This document shows, piece by piece, positions 54,074-62,816 of a stretch of DNA of 64,000 bases. Positions within the stretch are counted from its first letter, which is position 1; every line of letters begins with the position of its first letter. Position numbers and translations under genes: made by a program. Location: assembly GCF_002563925.1 (NCBI RefSeq), contig NZ_PDJD01000001.1, forward strand, positions 620,001 to 684,000, written 5' to 3'. The stretch comes from Serinibacter salmoneus. Lineage in GTDB: Bacteria; Actinomycetota; Actinomycetes; Actinomycetales; Beutenbergiaceae. The notes below the pieces were generated by a model, which ran no database searches, was not told the origin of the DNA, and worked only from the letters and a program-made list of their open reading frames with translations.

Positions 54074-54361
54074 GTGCAGACGTCCCGCATCAACGGCATG
54101 CAGCGTGCTGCGGTCCTCGCCGTGGTGGTGAGTGTGGCCGTCGCGGTGCTGGTCTCGGTGCCGTTGGGCGCGCGCATCCTGGCGACCGTGATGCTCGGCC
54201 TCGCATTCCAGCGTGCCGTGATCCGCGACCGCGCCGTGACGTTCGCCGTGCGGGGCCGCGTCTTCGACGTGCTGCTACTGGGGGGCCTCGGCGCCGTGAT
54301 CGGCTACCTGTCCTTCGCGCCGGATCTCGTGGCCGGTGTGCCGCCGCCACCACCCGCCTGA
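54074..54361 (+). CDS. Small membrane protein, possibly DUF3017 family
   Basis: This 95-residue protein has three hydrophobic segments (about 12-33, 35-50, 66-84) and a Pro-rich tail. Its size, the RAVIRDRAVTFAVRGRVFDVLLL segment and its position after purH recall the DUF3017 proteins found there in other actinobacteria; I am not certain of the family. The GTG is placed by the leaderless-type promoter. A perfect palindromic terminator follows. Confidence 0.72.
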   Translation: MQTSRINGMQRAAVLAVVVSVAVAVLVSVPLGARILATVMLGLAFQRAVIRDRAVTFAVRGRVFDVLLLGGLGAVIGYLSFAPDLVAGVPPPPPA

Positions 54362-54369
54362 ACCGACAA

Positions 54370-54399
54370 CGCCCCGCCGTCCGATCGGACGGCGGGGCG
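54370..54399. terminator. Perfect 30-bp palindromic hairpin
   Basis: CGCCCCGCCGTCC is followed by GATC and its complement, a perfect inverted repeat 9 bases past the stop. It lies between converging genes. Confidence 0.75.
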
Positions 54400-54413
54400 C
54401 TGTGCTGTGAGTC

Positions 54414-55673
54414 TCAGGCGCGCGGCTGACCGCCCTCGTCGCCCTCGGTGTCCTCGGCGGTGGCCTCGGCGGCAGCGGCCTCCACCGCCGCGTCCTCGGC
54501 CTCCAACTCGGCCGCCTTCGCGACCACCTCCGCCGCAGCGGCGGCGTCGTCGGCCTCCTCGGCGGCGGCCTCGGCGGCAGCGGCCTCGGTCGCGGCCGCG
54601 TCGGCAGCGCGGCGCGCGAGCATCGCGTCGATCTCCGCGGCGTCGGCGTTGGGGGTGAAGGCGCCGGACACGGAGCCGCTCTCGGCACCGGCCGCGGAGC
54701 CGGCGGCGGCGGTGGCGGAGGCAGCAGCGGTGGCGGCGGACGGAGCGGTCGATTCCTCGGCCACCATGTCGTTCCACGCGCCCTCGGTGCCGGCGTCGGC
54801 GCTGGGCTTCACGGCAGTCGGTGCGCCCGCGGCGAGCAGGGCGATCAGGCCGGCGATCGCGGCCCCGATCAGCGGCGCCACCCAGAACAGCCACACCTGC
54901 TGCAGCGCCCAGGTGTCGGAGAAGAACGCCGTCGCGAGGGAGCGGGCCGGGTTCACCGACCCGTTGGTGAACGGCACGAGCAGTGCGAGCACGGCCGCGA
55001 GCGTGAGCCCGATCGCCACGGGCGCGTAGGTGAGCTTGGCGCGCTTGGAGGTGACACCGAGGATGACGCCCACGAACACCGCCGTCCCGATGATCTCGAT
55101 GAGCAGCGCGGCGGGGAGCTGGAAGGTCGCCGTCTCGGCCACAGCGCTGTCCAGGGAGGCCGCGATCGTGGTGTAGACGGGGGAGTGCTCGCCGAAGCCG
55201 GTGCTGGTGGTGGAGAAGAGGCCACGGGCGTCGGCCTGGCCGAACAGCGCGGGCATGCCGCCGGGGATCAGCAGGAACAGGAACGCCGCGGCCACGGTGC
55301 CGCCCACGATCTGCGCGATCCAGTAGGGCAGCACGTGCGCCCAGCGGGTGCGCTGCGCGATCGCGGCGCCGAACGTCACGGCGGGGTTGAAGTGCCCGCC
55401 GGAGATGTGCCCCACGGCGCTGGCCGCCCCGATCACGGCGATGCCGAACCCGAGGGGCACCGCGAGCCCCGCACCGGCCACGCCGCTGATGTTCGCCCAC
55501 AGCGCGGTGCCCACGCCGAACAGCACGAGCACGAAGGTGCCGAAGGCCTCGGCGCCGAGCTTGGTGAGCAGGCCGTACTCGAACGGCTCGTCCACGAGGT
55601 CGAGGCCTGCGGCATCGGCCTCACCCACAGTGCTGGGCGCCTCGGCGCCGGTGGACAGGTCGGTGGTGGACAT
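54414..55673 (-). CDS. Aquaporin (MIP family) with a long acidic Ala-rich C-terminal tail
   Basis: This is a 419-residue channel protein. Six membrane helices carry both pore motifs: HFNPAVT with NPA at 96-98 and GSVNPARS with NPA at 241-243, the latter followed by the pore Arg. This resembles water-selective AqpZ. The membrane part ends near 285; the remaining ~135 residues are unusual, first Ala/Thr/Ser-rich, then almost entirely Ala and Glu/Asp (about 355-419), predicted helical and possibly coiled coil in the cytoplasm. Typical bacterial aquaporins have about 230-280 residues. AGGGAG supports the ATG at 55673. It is divergent from icd, with 286 bases between. Confidence 0.92.
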   Translation of the reverse strand: MSTTDLSTGAEAPSTVGEADAAGLDLVDEPFEYGLLTKLGAEAFGTFVLVLFGVGTALWANISGVAGAGLAVPLGFGIAVIGAASAVGHISGGHFNPAVTFGAAIAQRTRWAHVLPYWIAQIVGGTVAAAFLFLLIPGGMPALFGQADARGLFSTTSTGFGEHSPVYTTIAASLDSAVAETATFQLPAALLIEIIGTAVFVGVILGVTSKRAKLTYAPVAIGLTLAAVLALLVPFTNGSVNPARSLATAFFSDTWALQQVWLFWVAPLIGAAIAGLIALLAAGAPTAVKPSADAGTEGAWNDMVAEESTAPSAATAAASATAAAGSAAGAESGSVSGAFTPNADAAEIDAMLARRAADAAATEAAAAEAAAEEADDAAAAAEVVAKAAELEAEDAAVEAAAAEATAEDTEGDEGGQPRA

Positions 55674-55868
55674 GCGGGACTCCCTGAACTCGTTGGTGAT
55701 GGTGCGCGCACGGGGGCGTGCACAGGGGTGTCCCGTCGGGCATTCCCGGCTGTGCGCGTCTGCTCGGCATCCTCCCATCCCGCGCTGGACGGTGTCTGGG
55801 AACGGGCCGCCATGTCGGTGTCGCGTTCCCCACAGCGCTCCCGGACAGGGGCTTCCGACGCCGCCAGG

Positions 55869-55886
55869 TGTCTCGACGTCGAGAAA
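55869..55886. promoter_or_regulatory. Palindromic operator in the icd promoter, shared with sucCD
   Basis: TCTCGACGTCGAGA (55871-55884) is a perfect 14-bp palindrome, extended to 18 bp with one mismatch. It sits at the -35 position relative to the -10 box TAGCCT (55903-55908) of icd, in the gap shared with the aquaporin gene. Its outer bases and layout match the sucC site at 47392-47409. Confidence 0.7.
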
Positions 55887-55959
55887 TCCCGCCGCGCTCC
55901 GATAGCCTGGGGGGACATCGATCACACATATCCCCGAACGGGACCACTGGAGGGACCGC

Positions 55960-57177
55960 ATGTCGAAGATCAAGGTGGCAGGGCCCGTCGTCGAACTCGA
56001 CGGCGACGAGATGACCCGCATCATCTGGCAGTTCATCAAGGACCGCCTCATCCACCCCTACCTCGACGTGGACCTGCGGTACTACGACCTGTCGATCCAG
56101 CACCGCGACGCGACGGACGACCAGGTCACGATCGACGCGGCGAACGCGATCAAGGAGCACCACGTCGGTGTGAAGTGCGCCACGATCACGCCGGACGAGG
56201 CGCGGGTGGAGGAGTTCGGCCTGAAGAAGATGTGGGTCTCGCCCAACGGCACGATCCGCAACATCCTCGGCGGCGTCGTGTTCCGCGAGCCGATCATCAT
56301 CTCCAACGTGCCGCGCCTGGTGCCGGGGTGGACGAAGCCGATCATCATCGGCCGTCACGCACACGGTGACCAGTACAAGGCCACGAACTTCAAGGTGCCG
56401 GGCGCCGGCACGCTGACGGTGACCTTCACCCCCGAGGACGGCTCCGCCCCGATCGAGCACGTGGTGGCCAACTACGGCGACGACGGCGGCGTGGCGATGG
56501 GTATGTACAACTTCACCCAGTCGATCATCGACTTCGCCCGGGCCTCCTTCGAGTACGGCCTCAAGCGCAACTACCCGGTGTACCTGTCCACCAAGAACAC
56601 GATCCTGAAGGCCTACGACGGCGCCTTCAAGGACATCTTCGCGGACGTCTTCGAGCGTGAGTACAAGGCGCAGTTCGACGCCGCGGGCCTGCACTACGAG
56701 CACCGCCTCATCGACGACATGGTCGCCTCGGCCATGAAGTGGGAGGGCGGGTACGTCTGGGCCTGCAAGAACTACGACGGCGACGTGCAGTCCGACACCG
56801 TGGCGCAGGGCTTCGGCTCCCTGGGCTTGATGACGTCCGTGCTCATGACCCCGGACGGCCAGACCGTGGAGGCAGAGGCCGCGCACGGCACCGTGACCCG
56901 CCACTACCGCCAGCACCAGCAGGGCAAGCCCACCTCCACCAACCCGATCGCCTCGATCTTCGCGTGGACCCGGGGCCTGGCGCACCGCGGTGTGCTGGAC
57001 TCCACCCCCGAGGTCACCGGCTTCGCCGAGACCCTGGAGGACGTGGTCATCAAGACCGTCGAGTCCGGCAAGATGACCAAGGACCTGGCGCTGCTGGTGG
57101 GCGCCGACCAGGCCTACCAGACCACCGAGGAGTTCCTCGCGAGCCTGGACGAGAACCTGGCGGCCCGCCTGGCCTGA
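55960..57177 (+). CDS. icd: NADP-dependent isocitrate dehydrogenase, eukaryotic-type homodimer
   Basis: Icd oxidises isocitrate to 2-oxoglutarate with NADP. The 405-residue protein begins [23 protein letters not shown] and continues with [14 protein letters not shown] (substrate loop near 91), [20 protein letters not shown] near 204, [30 protein letters not shown] near 246 and [16 protein letters not shown] near 307. The His and Arg of GTVTRHYR fit NADP use. This is the dimeric type shared with mitochondria, not the monomeric form of Corynebacterium. GGAGGGA lies 6-7 bases before the ATG. mdh follows on the same strand after a terminator-like hairpin. Confidence 0.96.
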   Translation: MSKIKVAGPVVELDGDEMTRIIWQFIKDRLIHPYLDVDLRYYDLSIQHRDATDDQVTIDAANAIKEHHVGVKCATITPDEARVEEFGLKKMWVSPNGTIRNILGGVVFREPIIISNVPRLVPGWTKPIIIGRHAHGDQYKATNFKVPGAGTLTVTFTPEDGSAPIEHVVANYGDDGGVAMGMYNFTQSIIDFARASFEYGLKRNYPVYLSTKNTILKAYDGAFKDIFADVFEREYKAQFDAAGLHYEHRLIDDMVASAMKWEGGYVWACKNYDGDVQSDTVAQGFGSLGLMTSVLMTPDGQTVEAEAAHGTVTRHYRQHQQGKPTSTNPIASIFAWTRGLAHRGVLDSTPEVTGFAETLEDVVIKTVESGKMTKDLALLVGADQAYQTTEEFLASLDENLAARLA

Positions 57178-57196
57178 TCGGCCGGCGCTGCCTGAG

Positions 57197-57257
57197 CGCG
57201 CACCCGGGGGTGCGGCGTGGGTCCACGGACCTGCGTCCCGCCCCGGGTGCGCGTTTT
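57197..57257 (+). terminator. Terminator after icd, with T-tract
   Basis: CGCGCACCCGGGG pairs perfectly over 13 bp with CCCCGGGTGCGCG across a 31-base loop and is followed by TTTT. It separates icd from mdh, which has its own -10 box TAGGGT at 57263. Confidence 0.7.
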
Positions 57258-57305
57258 CGTCCTAGGGTGGGGGGAGCACCCGTACCCGCGACGAAAGGCA
57301 CGTCG

Positions 57306-58295
57306 ATGTCGACGCCGGCCCCCCTGACCCTCACCCTGTCCGGCGCAGCTGGGCAGATCGGCTATTCGCTGCTGTTCCGGGTGGCGAGCGGGGAGGTGTT
57401 CGGCCCCGATCAGCCGGTGCGGATCCGGATGCTGGAGGCCCCGGGCGCAGTGCGGGCCGCCGAAGGCGTGGCCATGGAACTGCAGGATGCCGCGGCGCCG
57501 CTCGTGGCGGACGTGGACATCAGCGATCAGCCGCGGCGGGCTTTCGACGGCGCAGACCTGGCCATCCTCGTGGGCGCGCGTCCGCGCACGGCCGGGATGG
57601 AGCGGGCCGACCTGCTCGAGGTGAACGCCGGGATCTTCGGCCCGCAGGGTGAGGCGATCAACTCCGTCGCGAACGAGGGCATCCGGGTGCTGGTGATCGG
57701 CAACCCAGCGAACACGAACACGATGATCGTGGCGGCCCATGCCCCGGATGTGCCGCGCAACCGCTTCTCCGCGCTCACCCGGTTGGACCACAACCGTGCC
57801 CTGGCCCAGCTGGCTGCCCGTAGCGGGGCGCCGGTGGGGGAGATCTCCCGGGTGACCATCTGGGGCAACCACTCCCGCACCCAGTACCCCGACGTCCGCC
57901 ACGCCCTCATCCAGGGACGACCGGCGCTGGAGGTCGTGGACCGGGAGTGGGCCGAGGGGGAGTTCATCGACACCGTCGCGCAGCGTGGCGGTGCCATCAT
58001 CGCGGCGCGCGGCGGCTCCTCCGTGGCCTCCACGGCCACCGCGATCATCGATCACGTGCACCGCCGCCTCCACGGCGTGCGCGAGGGGGACTGGTCCTCG
58101 GCCGGCCGCATCTCCGACGGCTCCTACGGCGTGCCGGAGGGGCTGGTGTGCTCCTACCCGGTGATCTCCCGGGACCAGGAGTGGGAGATCGTGCAGGGCC
58201 TGGAGGTCGACGCCTTCTCCCGGGCGCGCATCGATGCCTCGGTGGCCGAACTCATCGAGGAGCGCGAGGCCGTGCGCCACCTCGGCCTCATCTAG
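57306..58295 (+). CDS. mdh: Malate dehydrogenase
   Basis: Mdh oxidises malate to oxaloacetate with NAD. The 329-residue protein has the Rossmann start [27 protein letters not shown], the active-site loop [16 protein letters not shown] near 89-104 (substrate Arg present), [12 protein letters not shown] near 135 and the catalytic Asp/His region [13 protein letters not shown] plus [13 protein letters not shown] near 185. GAAAGG lies about 7 bases before the ATG. A small palindrome CGTCGA-TG-TCGACG spans the start codon and resembles the core of the icd/sucC operators. It is the last gene before a bidirectional terminator. Confidence 0.96.
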   Translation: MSTPAPLTLTLSGAAGQIGYSLLFRVASGEVFGPDQPVRIRMLEAPGAVRAAEGVAMELQDAAAPLVADVDISDQPRRAFDGADLAILVGARPRTAGMERADLLEVNAGIFGPQGEAINSVANEGIRVLVIGNPANTNTMIVAAHAPDVPRNRFSALTRLDHNRALAQLAARSGAPVGEISRVTIWGNHSRTQYPDVRHALIQGRPALEVVDREWAEGEFIDTVAQRGGAIIAARGGSSVASTATAIIDHVHRRLHGVREGDWSSAGRISDGSYGVPEGLVCSYPVISRDQEWEIVQGLEVDAFSRARIDASVAELIEEREAVRHLGLI

Positions 58296-58350
58296 CACGA
58301 CCGGCCACCGAGGAGGCGCCCAAGCCACACCCGGCGCCCTCGACGAGACG

Positions 58351-58388
58351 ATCCCCGCAACTCCCTGGGACCAGGGTGTTGCGGGGAT
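58351..58388. terminator. Bidirectional hairpin between mdh and the sugar-binding gene
   Basis: ATCCCCGCAAC pairs with GTTGCGGGGAT; after one mismatch CCCTG pairs with CAGGG, a stem of about 16 pairs between converging genes. Confidence 0.75.
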
Positions 58389-58445
58389 CGCGGGGACCCG
58401 CCCGATCAGCGTCGGGTCCGGTGGTGCCCGGATGCGGGCGGGCGG

Positions 58446-59582
58446 TCAGCCCTCGGTCAACGGCGCGAGCGTCGAGTCGTTCGCGTAGACCTCTGCGGCG
58501 TTCTCCTGGGTCACGATGATCGGCTCCAGGAGGTAGGACGGGACGACCTTGACGCCGTTGTCGTACGACTCGGTGTCATTGATCGGGATCTCCTCGCAGG
58601 CAGCCAGCGCGTTCACGGAGGCGATGGACTGTGCCACGAGCTCACGGGTGTCCTTGTAGATGGTCGAGTACTGCTCGCCGGCGACGATCGACTTCACCGA
58701 CTCGACCTCGGAGTCCTGGCCGGTGATCACCGGAGTGTCCTTCCCGGCCTGGGAGACCGACGTCAGCGCGGCACGGGCCAGCGTGTCGTTGGGGGAGAGT
58801 ACACCGTGCAGCGGGGTGTCCCCCGAGTAGGAGCCGGAGAGGATCGTGTCCATCCGCTTCTGCGCGTTCTCAGCCTTCCACCCCTGCGTCGCGGCCTGCT
58901 CGAAGGTCGTCTGCCCGGAGACCACCGTGAGGGTACCGTCGTCGATCTTCGGCTGCAGCACACTCATGGCGCCCTCGAAGAACGGGATCGAGTTGGCGTC
59001 GTCGGCGGACCCGGCGATGAGTTCGATGTTGTACGGGCCCTCGCCCTGGCGCTCAGCGAGTCCCTGCAGCAGGGCCTCGCCCTGGAGCACGCCGACCTGG
59101 TAGTTGTCGAAGGCGATGTACGCGTCGACGGCATCCGTGTTCTTCACGAGACGGTCGTAGGCGATGACGGTCGCGCCGGAGTCCTTCGCGCTCTGCAGCT
59201 GGCCACCCAGTTGTGAGCCGTCGATGGCGCCCACGATGATGACCTCCGCCCCTTGCTGCACCATGGAGTCGATCTGGTTCTGCTGCTCGGTGACGCCGCC
59301 GTTCGCGAACTGGACGAGGGGTTCGTACCCCGCCTCGGCAAGCCCGTCGTTGAACAGCTCCTCGGCGAGAACCCAGTTCTCCGACGTCTTCTGAGGCAGG
59401 GCGACGCCGATGGTGGCGCCCTCCCCGAAACAGACCTCGGACCCTTCGGTGGTCTCGGTCGACGACTCGGCCTCGGTCGTGGATTCGGCGGAATCCGTGG
59501 ACCGCTCGCTGGAGCACGCGGTCAGGGCCAGGGCGCTAGCGGCTCCGACTGCGAGAATCTTCGTGAGGGTGCTGCTTCTCAT
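58446..59582 (-). CDS. Monosaccharide ABC importer substrate-binding lipoprotein (ChvE/XylF-like)
   Basis: This 378-residue lipoprotein has signal sequence MRSSTLTKILAVGAASALALTAC with a lipobox ending at Cys23, followed by a Ser/Thr/Glu-rich spacer and a periplasmic-binding-protein fold of the sugar class (ATIGVALPQKTSENWVLAEELFNDGL, VIIVGAIDGSQLGGQL, VIAYDRLVKNTDAVDAYIAFDN). It is closest in style to ChvE/multiple-sugar binders for xylose, galactose, glucose or arabinose; which one is unknown. AAAGG lies 8 bases before the ATG at 59582. It is the last gene of the operon ATPase-permease-binding protein, an inverted order relative to the usual binding protein first. Confidence 0.92.
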   Translation of the reverse strand: MRSSTLTKILAVGAASALALTACSSERSTDSAESTTEAESSTETTEGSEVCFGEGATIGVALPQKTSENWVLAEELFNDGLAEAGYEPLVQFANGGVTEQQNQIDSMVQQGAEVIIVGAIDGSQLGGQLQSAKDSGATVIAYDRLVKNTDAVDAYIAFDNYQVGVLQGEALLQGLAERQGEGPYNIELIAGSADDANSIPFFEGAMSVLQPKIDDGTLTVVSGQTTFEQAATQGWKAENAQKRMDTILSGSYSGDTPLHGVLSPNDTLARAALTSVSQAGKDTPVITGQDSEVESVKSIVAGEQYSTIYKDTRELVAQSIASVNALAACEEIPINDTESYDNGVKVVPSYLLEPIIVTQENAAEVYANDSTLAPLTEG

Positions 59583-59665
59583 GTCTCTGCCTTTTCTGTG
59601 GTGCATCCATCATTGGATGCGGGGTTGGAGCATCTTGGCGGATGCGCGGGTGGTGCCGATCAGCG

Positions 59666-60955
59666 TCAGTTGGTGGGTGGCACCGGACCCGACCGCGGAA
59701 CCTCCGACGCCTCAGGCGCCGGTTCGTCCACGGACGATTCAAGACGGGTCTTCCTCCGGTGGAAGAGGAGGCCGGTGATCGAGGGCTTGCCTTGGGTCTT
59801 GTTGTAGACGTCGAACGCGACGGCGAGGAGCAGCACGAGCCCCTTGATGATCTGGGTCATGTCCGAGCCGACGCCCATGAGCTGAAGTCCGTTGTTCAGC
59901 GTGGCCATCACGAGACCACCGATGATCGATCCGGTGACCGTGCCGATTCCCCCCGAGACCGCCGCGCCGCCGATGAACACGGCAGCAATCGCATCGAGTT
60001 CCCAGTTGGTTCCATCGAACGGTCCGGAGGCCGTCGAGCGCCCGATGAACACCATGCCGGCGAGCGCGGCCAGGACCGACATGTTCATCATGACGAAGAA
60101 GTAGGTGCGGCGCGTGCTGACCCCGGAGAGCGCGGCGGCGGCCTTGTTCCCGCCGACGGCGTACACGTGGCGCCCGATCGTCGTGCGCTGCGTGAGGATG
60201 TGGTACCCGATCACGAGGACCACGAGGAGGAGCCCGGGAACCGGGAAGGACGTACCGGGGCGTCCTGTGCCGTACAGGTAGGTCAGATACGCGATCACTG
60301 CGACAATGATGGCGACCCTCACGATGGACACGGTGGCCGGCACGTCGTGCGAGCCCAATTCCTTCGCCCGCCGGTAGCGCTTGACCTCGCGGTTGACAAC
60401 CCACGCGATCGCAAGGAGTCCGAGCAGGGCGGTCGAGTTGTTCATCCCGGTCCAGCTGGGCCCCCATTCCGGGAGGTAGCCACCTCCGAGGAACTGAAGT
60501 TCCTCGGGCACCGGAATCGAGTTCGACTTACCAATGTACTGATTGAGCCCGCGGAACAGCATCATCCCGGCGAGTGTCGTGATGAAACCGGGGATTCCGA
60601 CCCACGCGACCCACCAGCCCTGCCAGGCCCCGATGACGCCGCCGACGAGGAGCCCGAGGAGGATCCCGGCCCACCATGGTATTCCCCAGTCCCTGATGGC
60701 GAGGGCGACGATGATCCCGGTGACTGCGGCAACGGAACCGACCGAGAGGTCGATGTGACCCACGACGATCACCATGACCATGCCGATGGCAAGGATCAAC
60801 ACGTAGGAGTTGCCGTTGAGCAGGTTCATCATGTTGCTCGGCGTCAGGACCTTCCCCCCAGTCATGAACTGGAAAAAGAGGATCAGCGCGACGAGGGCGA
60901 AGAGCATGCCGAATTGGCGAGTGTCTCCACCGAGTAGTTGCTTGAATGACTTCAT
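59666..60955 (-). CDS. Monosaccharide ABC importer permease (XylH/GguB-like)
   Basis: This 429-residue permease of the BPD_transp_2 (ribose/xylose) type has about ten membrane helices. Family segments are GMVMVIVVGHIDLSVGSVAAVTGI near 58-81, GIPGFITTLAGMMLFRG near 119 and AVFIGGAAVSGGIGTVTGSIIGGLVMATLNNGLQLMG near 335-371. A cytoplasmic C-terminal tail of ~35 residues is rich in Pro/Glu/Ser. It lies 24 bases after the ATPase gene and 83 bases before the binding-protein gene on the same strand. Confidence 0.93.
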   Translation of the reverse strand: MKSFKQLLGGDTRQFGMLFALVALILFFQFMTGGKVLTPSNMMNLLNGNSYVLILAIGMVMVIVVGHIDLSVGSVAAVTGIIVALAIRDWGIPWWAGILLGLLVGGVIGAWQGWWVAWVGIPGFITTLAGMMLFRGLNQYIGKSNSIPVPEELQFLGGGYLPEWGPSWTGMNNSTALLGLLAIAWVVNREVKRYRRAKELGSHDVPATVSIVRVAIIVAVIAYLTYLYGTGRPGTSFPVPGLLLVVLVIGYHILTQRTTIGRHVYAVGGNKAAAALSGVSTRRTYFFVMMNMSVLAALAGMVFIGRSTASGPFDGTNWELDAIAAVFIGGAAVSGGIGTVTGSIIGGLVMATLNNGLQLMGVGSDMTQIIKGLVLLLAVAFDVYNKTQGKPSITGLLFHRRKTRLESSVDEPAPEASEVPRSGPVPPTN

Positions 60956-60979
60956 CGTCTTCCCTTGTGCCTGTGTGTG

Positions 60980-62527
60980 CTAGGCCGCTGGCCGGTCGGT
61001 TGTCGTGGTCATGAGTCGCATGATCGACTCCTGATCGGCGTCTGCTCGATCGACGACGCCGGTGATTCGCCCTTCGCATACCGTGTAGATCCGGTCGCAC
61101 AGGCCCAGGAGTTCCGGGAGCTCGGAGGAGATCATCACGACTCCCCGTCCCGCGTCGGCCAGAGTCTGGATCAGGCCGTAGATCTCGAACTTCGCCCCGA
61201 CGTCGATCCCGCGTGTGGGCTCGTCGAGGATGAGCAGTTGTGGGTCGGTGAACAACCACTTCGCGAGGACCACCTTCTGTTGGTTCCCACCGGAGAGCTT
61301 GCTCACCACCTCTCGCACCGTCGGTGTCTTCACGCGCATGGAGCGGCGATATGACTCCGCCTCGCGGTACTCCTTCTCCTCGTCGATCAGGGTGTACCGC
61401 GACACTTTGTCCAGCGCGGCGGACACGACCGTGTCCTTGATGGTGTCCAGAAGGTTCAACCCGAGGGTCTTGCGGTCTTCGGGCACGTATGCGAGGCCCT
61501 GGGAGATGGCCTGCTTAACGCTCGTCAGTTCAACGGGCCGACCCTCGATCAGAATGTCACCGGAGACGTACCTCCCGTAGGTTCGGCCGAAGATCGAGCG
61601 CGCAAGCTCGGTGCGTCCGGCGCCCATGAGTCCAGCGAAGCCCACGATCTCTCCGCGGCGGACGAAGAATGAGGACCGATCGCACGCGAGCCTGTCCTCA
61701 ACGACGGGGTCGAGCACGGTCCAATCGCGCACTTCGAAGAACGGCTCGCCGATGTCCGGTGTGTGCTCGGGGTATCGCGCCTCCAGCGAGCGGCCGACCA
61801 TGCCGCGGATGATGCGATCCTCATCAAGGGGGGCGTCTGTGACCTCGAGGGTCTCCACGGTCCTGCCGTCTCGGATGATGGTGACGGCGTCGGACACCTC
61901 CGAGATCTCGTTGAGCTTGTGCGAGATCATCAAGCAGGTGAGCCCGCGTGAGCGCAGATCCCGCATGAGATCGAGCAGGTTGGCCGAGTCCTCTTCGTTC
62001 AGCGCAGACGTTGGTTCGTCGAGAATCAGGATGCGCACGTTCTTCGACAACGCGCGTGCGATCTCGATGAGTTGCTGCTGACCCACGCCGAGATTCTTGA
62101 TCGGGGTGTCGGGATCGGCGTTCAGGCCGACCTTGGCCATGAGCTCCAGGGTGCGGCGCCGTTGCTCATCCCAGTCGATGAGACCGCCGGAGACGACCTC
62201 GTTCCCCAGGAAGATGTTCTCGGTGACGCTCAGCTCCGGGATGAGGGCGAGCTCTTGGTGGATGATCACGACGCCGGCGTGTTCGGAGGCCTTGAGGTCC
62301 TTGAATTCCACGGGTGCGCCGTCGAGCACGATCTCGCCCTCGTACGTGCCGTGCGGGTAGACGCCGGAGAGGACCTTCATCAGGGTGGACTTGCCGGCGC
62401 CGTTCTCGCCGCAGATGGCGTGGATCGTTCCGCCGCGGACCGGCATGGAGACGTTGTCCAGGGCCTTGACCCCGGGGAATTCCTTGGTGATGTGTCGCAT
62501 CTCCAGGATGGTGTTCGACGTTGCCAC
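60980..62527 (-). CDS. Monosaccharide ABC importer ATP-binding protein (duplicated NBD)
   Basis: This ~515-residue protein fuses two ATPase domains, as in XylG/MglA/RbsA. The first has Walker A GENGAGKST near 40, signature VGQQQLIEIARAL and Walker B ILILDEPTSALN. The second has the family-typical altered Walker A GLMGAGRTE, signature LSGGNQQKVVLAKWL and Walker B LLILDEPTRGID. The GTG at 62527 is preferred because GGGAG lies 5 bases upstream; an in-frame TTG at 62539 would start inside that site. It is first in the sugar-import operon, transcribed from a promoter with good -35/-10 boxes and a possible operator. Confidence 0.92.
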   Translation of the reverse strand: MATSNTILEMRHITKEFPGVKALDNVSMPVRGGTIHAICGENGAGKSTLMKVLSGVYPHGTYEGEIVLDGAPVEFKDLKASEHAGVVIIHQELALIPELSVTENIFLGNEVVSGGLIDWDEQRRRTLELMAKVGLNADPDTPIKNLGVGQQQLIEIARALSKNVRILILDEPTSALNEEDSANLLDLMRDLRSRGLTCLMISHKLNEISEVSDAVTIIRDGRTVETLEVTDAPLDEDRIIRGMVGRSLEARYPEHTPDIGEPFFEVRDWTVLDPVVEDRLACDRSSFFVRRGEIVGFAGLMGAGRTELARSIFGRTYGRYVSGDILIEGRPVELTSVKQAISQGLAYVPEDRKTLGLNLLDTIKDTVVSAALDKVSRYTLIDEEKEYREAESYRRSMRVKTPTVREVVSKLSGGNQQKVVLAKWLFTDPQLLILDEPTRGIDVGAKFEIYGLIQTLADAGRGVVMISSELPELLGLCDRIYTVCEGRITGVVDRADADQESIMRLMTTTTDRPAA

Positions 62528-62562
62528 GTCAACTCCCAACGCGTCTTCGAGTGTGGGTTGCC

Positions 62563-62578
62563 TGTGGCGTGGACCACA
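62563..62578. promoter_or_regulatory. Possible ROK-regulator operator at the sugar operon start
   Basis: TGTGG-N6-CCACA is a perfect short inverted repeat just downstream of the predicted transcription start. A second one, GCGTGG...CCACGC (62567-62591), overlaps the -10 box. Confidence 0.45.
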
Positions 62579-62587
62579 GCAGGCACC

Positions 62588-62616
62588 ACGCTAGGGTCAC
62601 TCGCCGTTGGCGTCAA
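62588..62616 (-). promoter_or_regulatory. Sugar-import operon promoter
   Basis: On the minus strand, TTGACG (-35, 62616-62611) and TAGCGT (-10, 62593-62588) are separated by exactly 17 bases, the best sigma-70-type promoter in the window. The predicted start is near 62581, leaving a leader of about 54 nt. Confidence 0.7.
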
Positions 62617-62804
62617 CTTCTGAAGACAACCGTGATCAGTTCGTTATGGAAGCCGAAGGGAAGCCGGAGCGCGGTTCGGCTCAGGTGAGTCCCGGGGGCG
62701 GGCCACGCGCAGCCCGGGGCCGGGCAACCGGGTGCGCACGGACACCGCGGCTCGAGTGCCGCGCCGCGTTCGGGCTGCGAACCCAACGACTCCCAGTGAC
62801 CGGC

Positions 62805-62810
62805 TATGCT
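62805..62810 (+). promoter_or_regulatory. -10 box of the ROK regulator gene, leaderless type
   Basis: TATGCT is followed after 6 bases by the ATG at 62817, with no ribosome-binding site. Confidence 0.55.
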
Positions 62811-62816
62811 GCCGCA

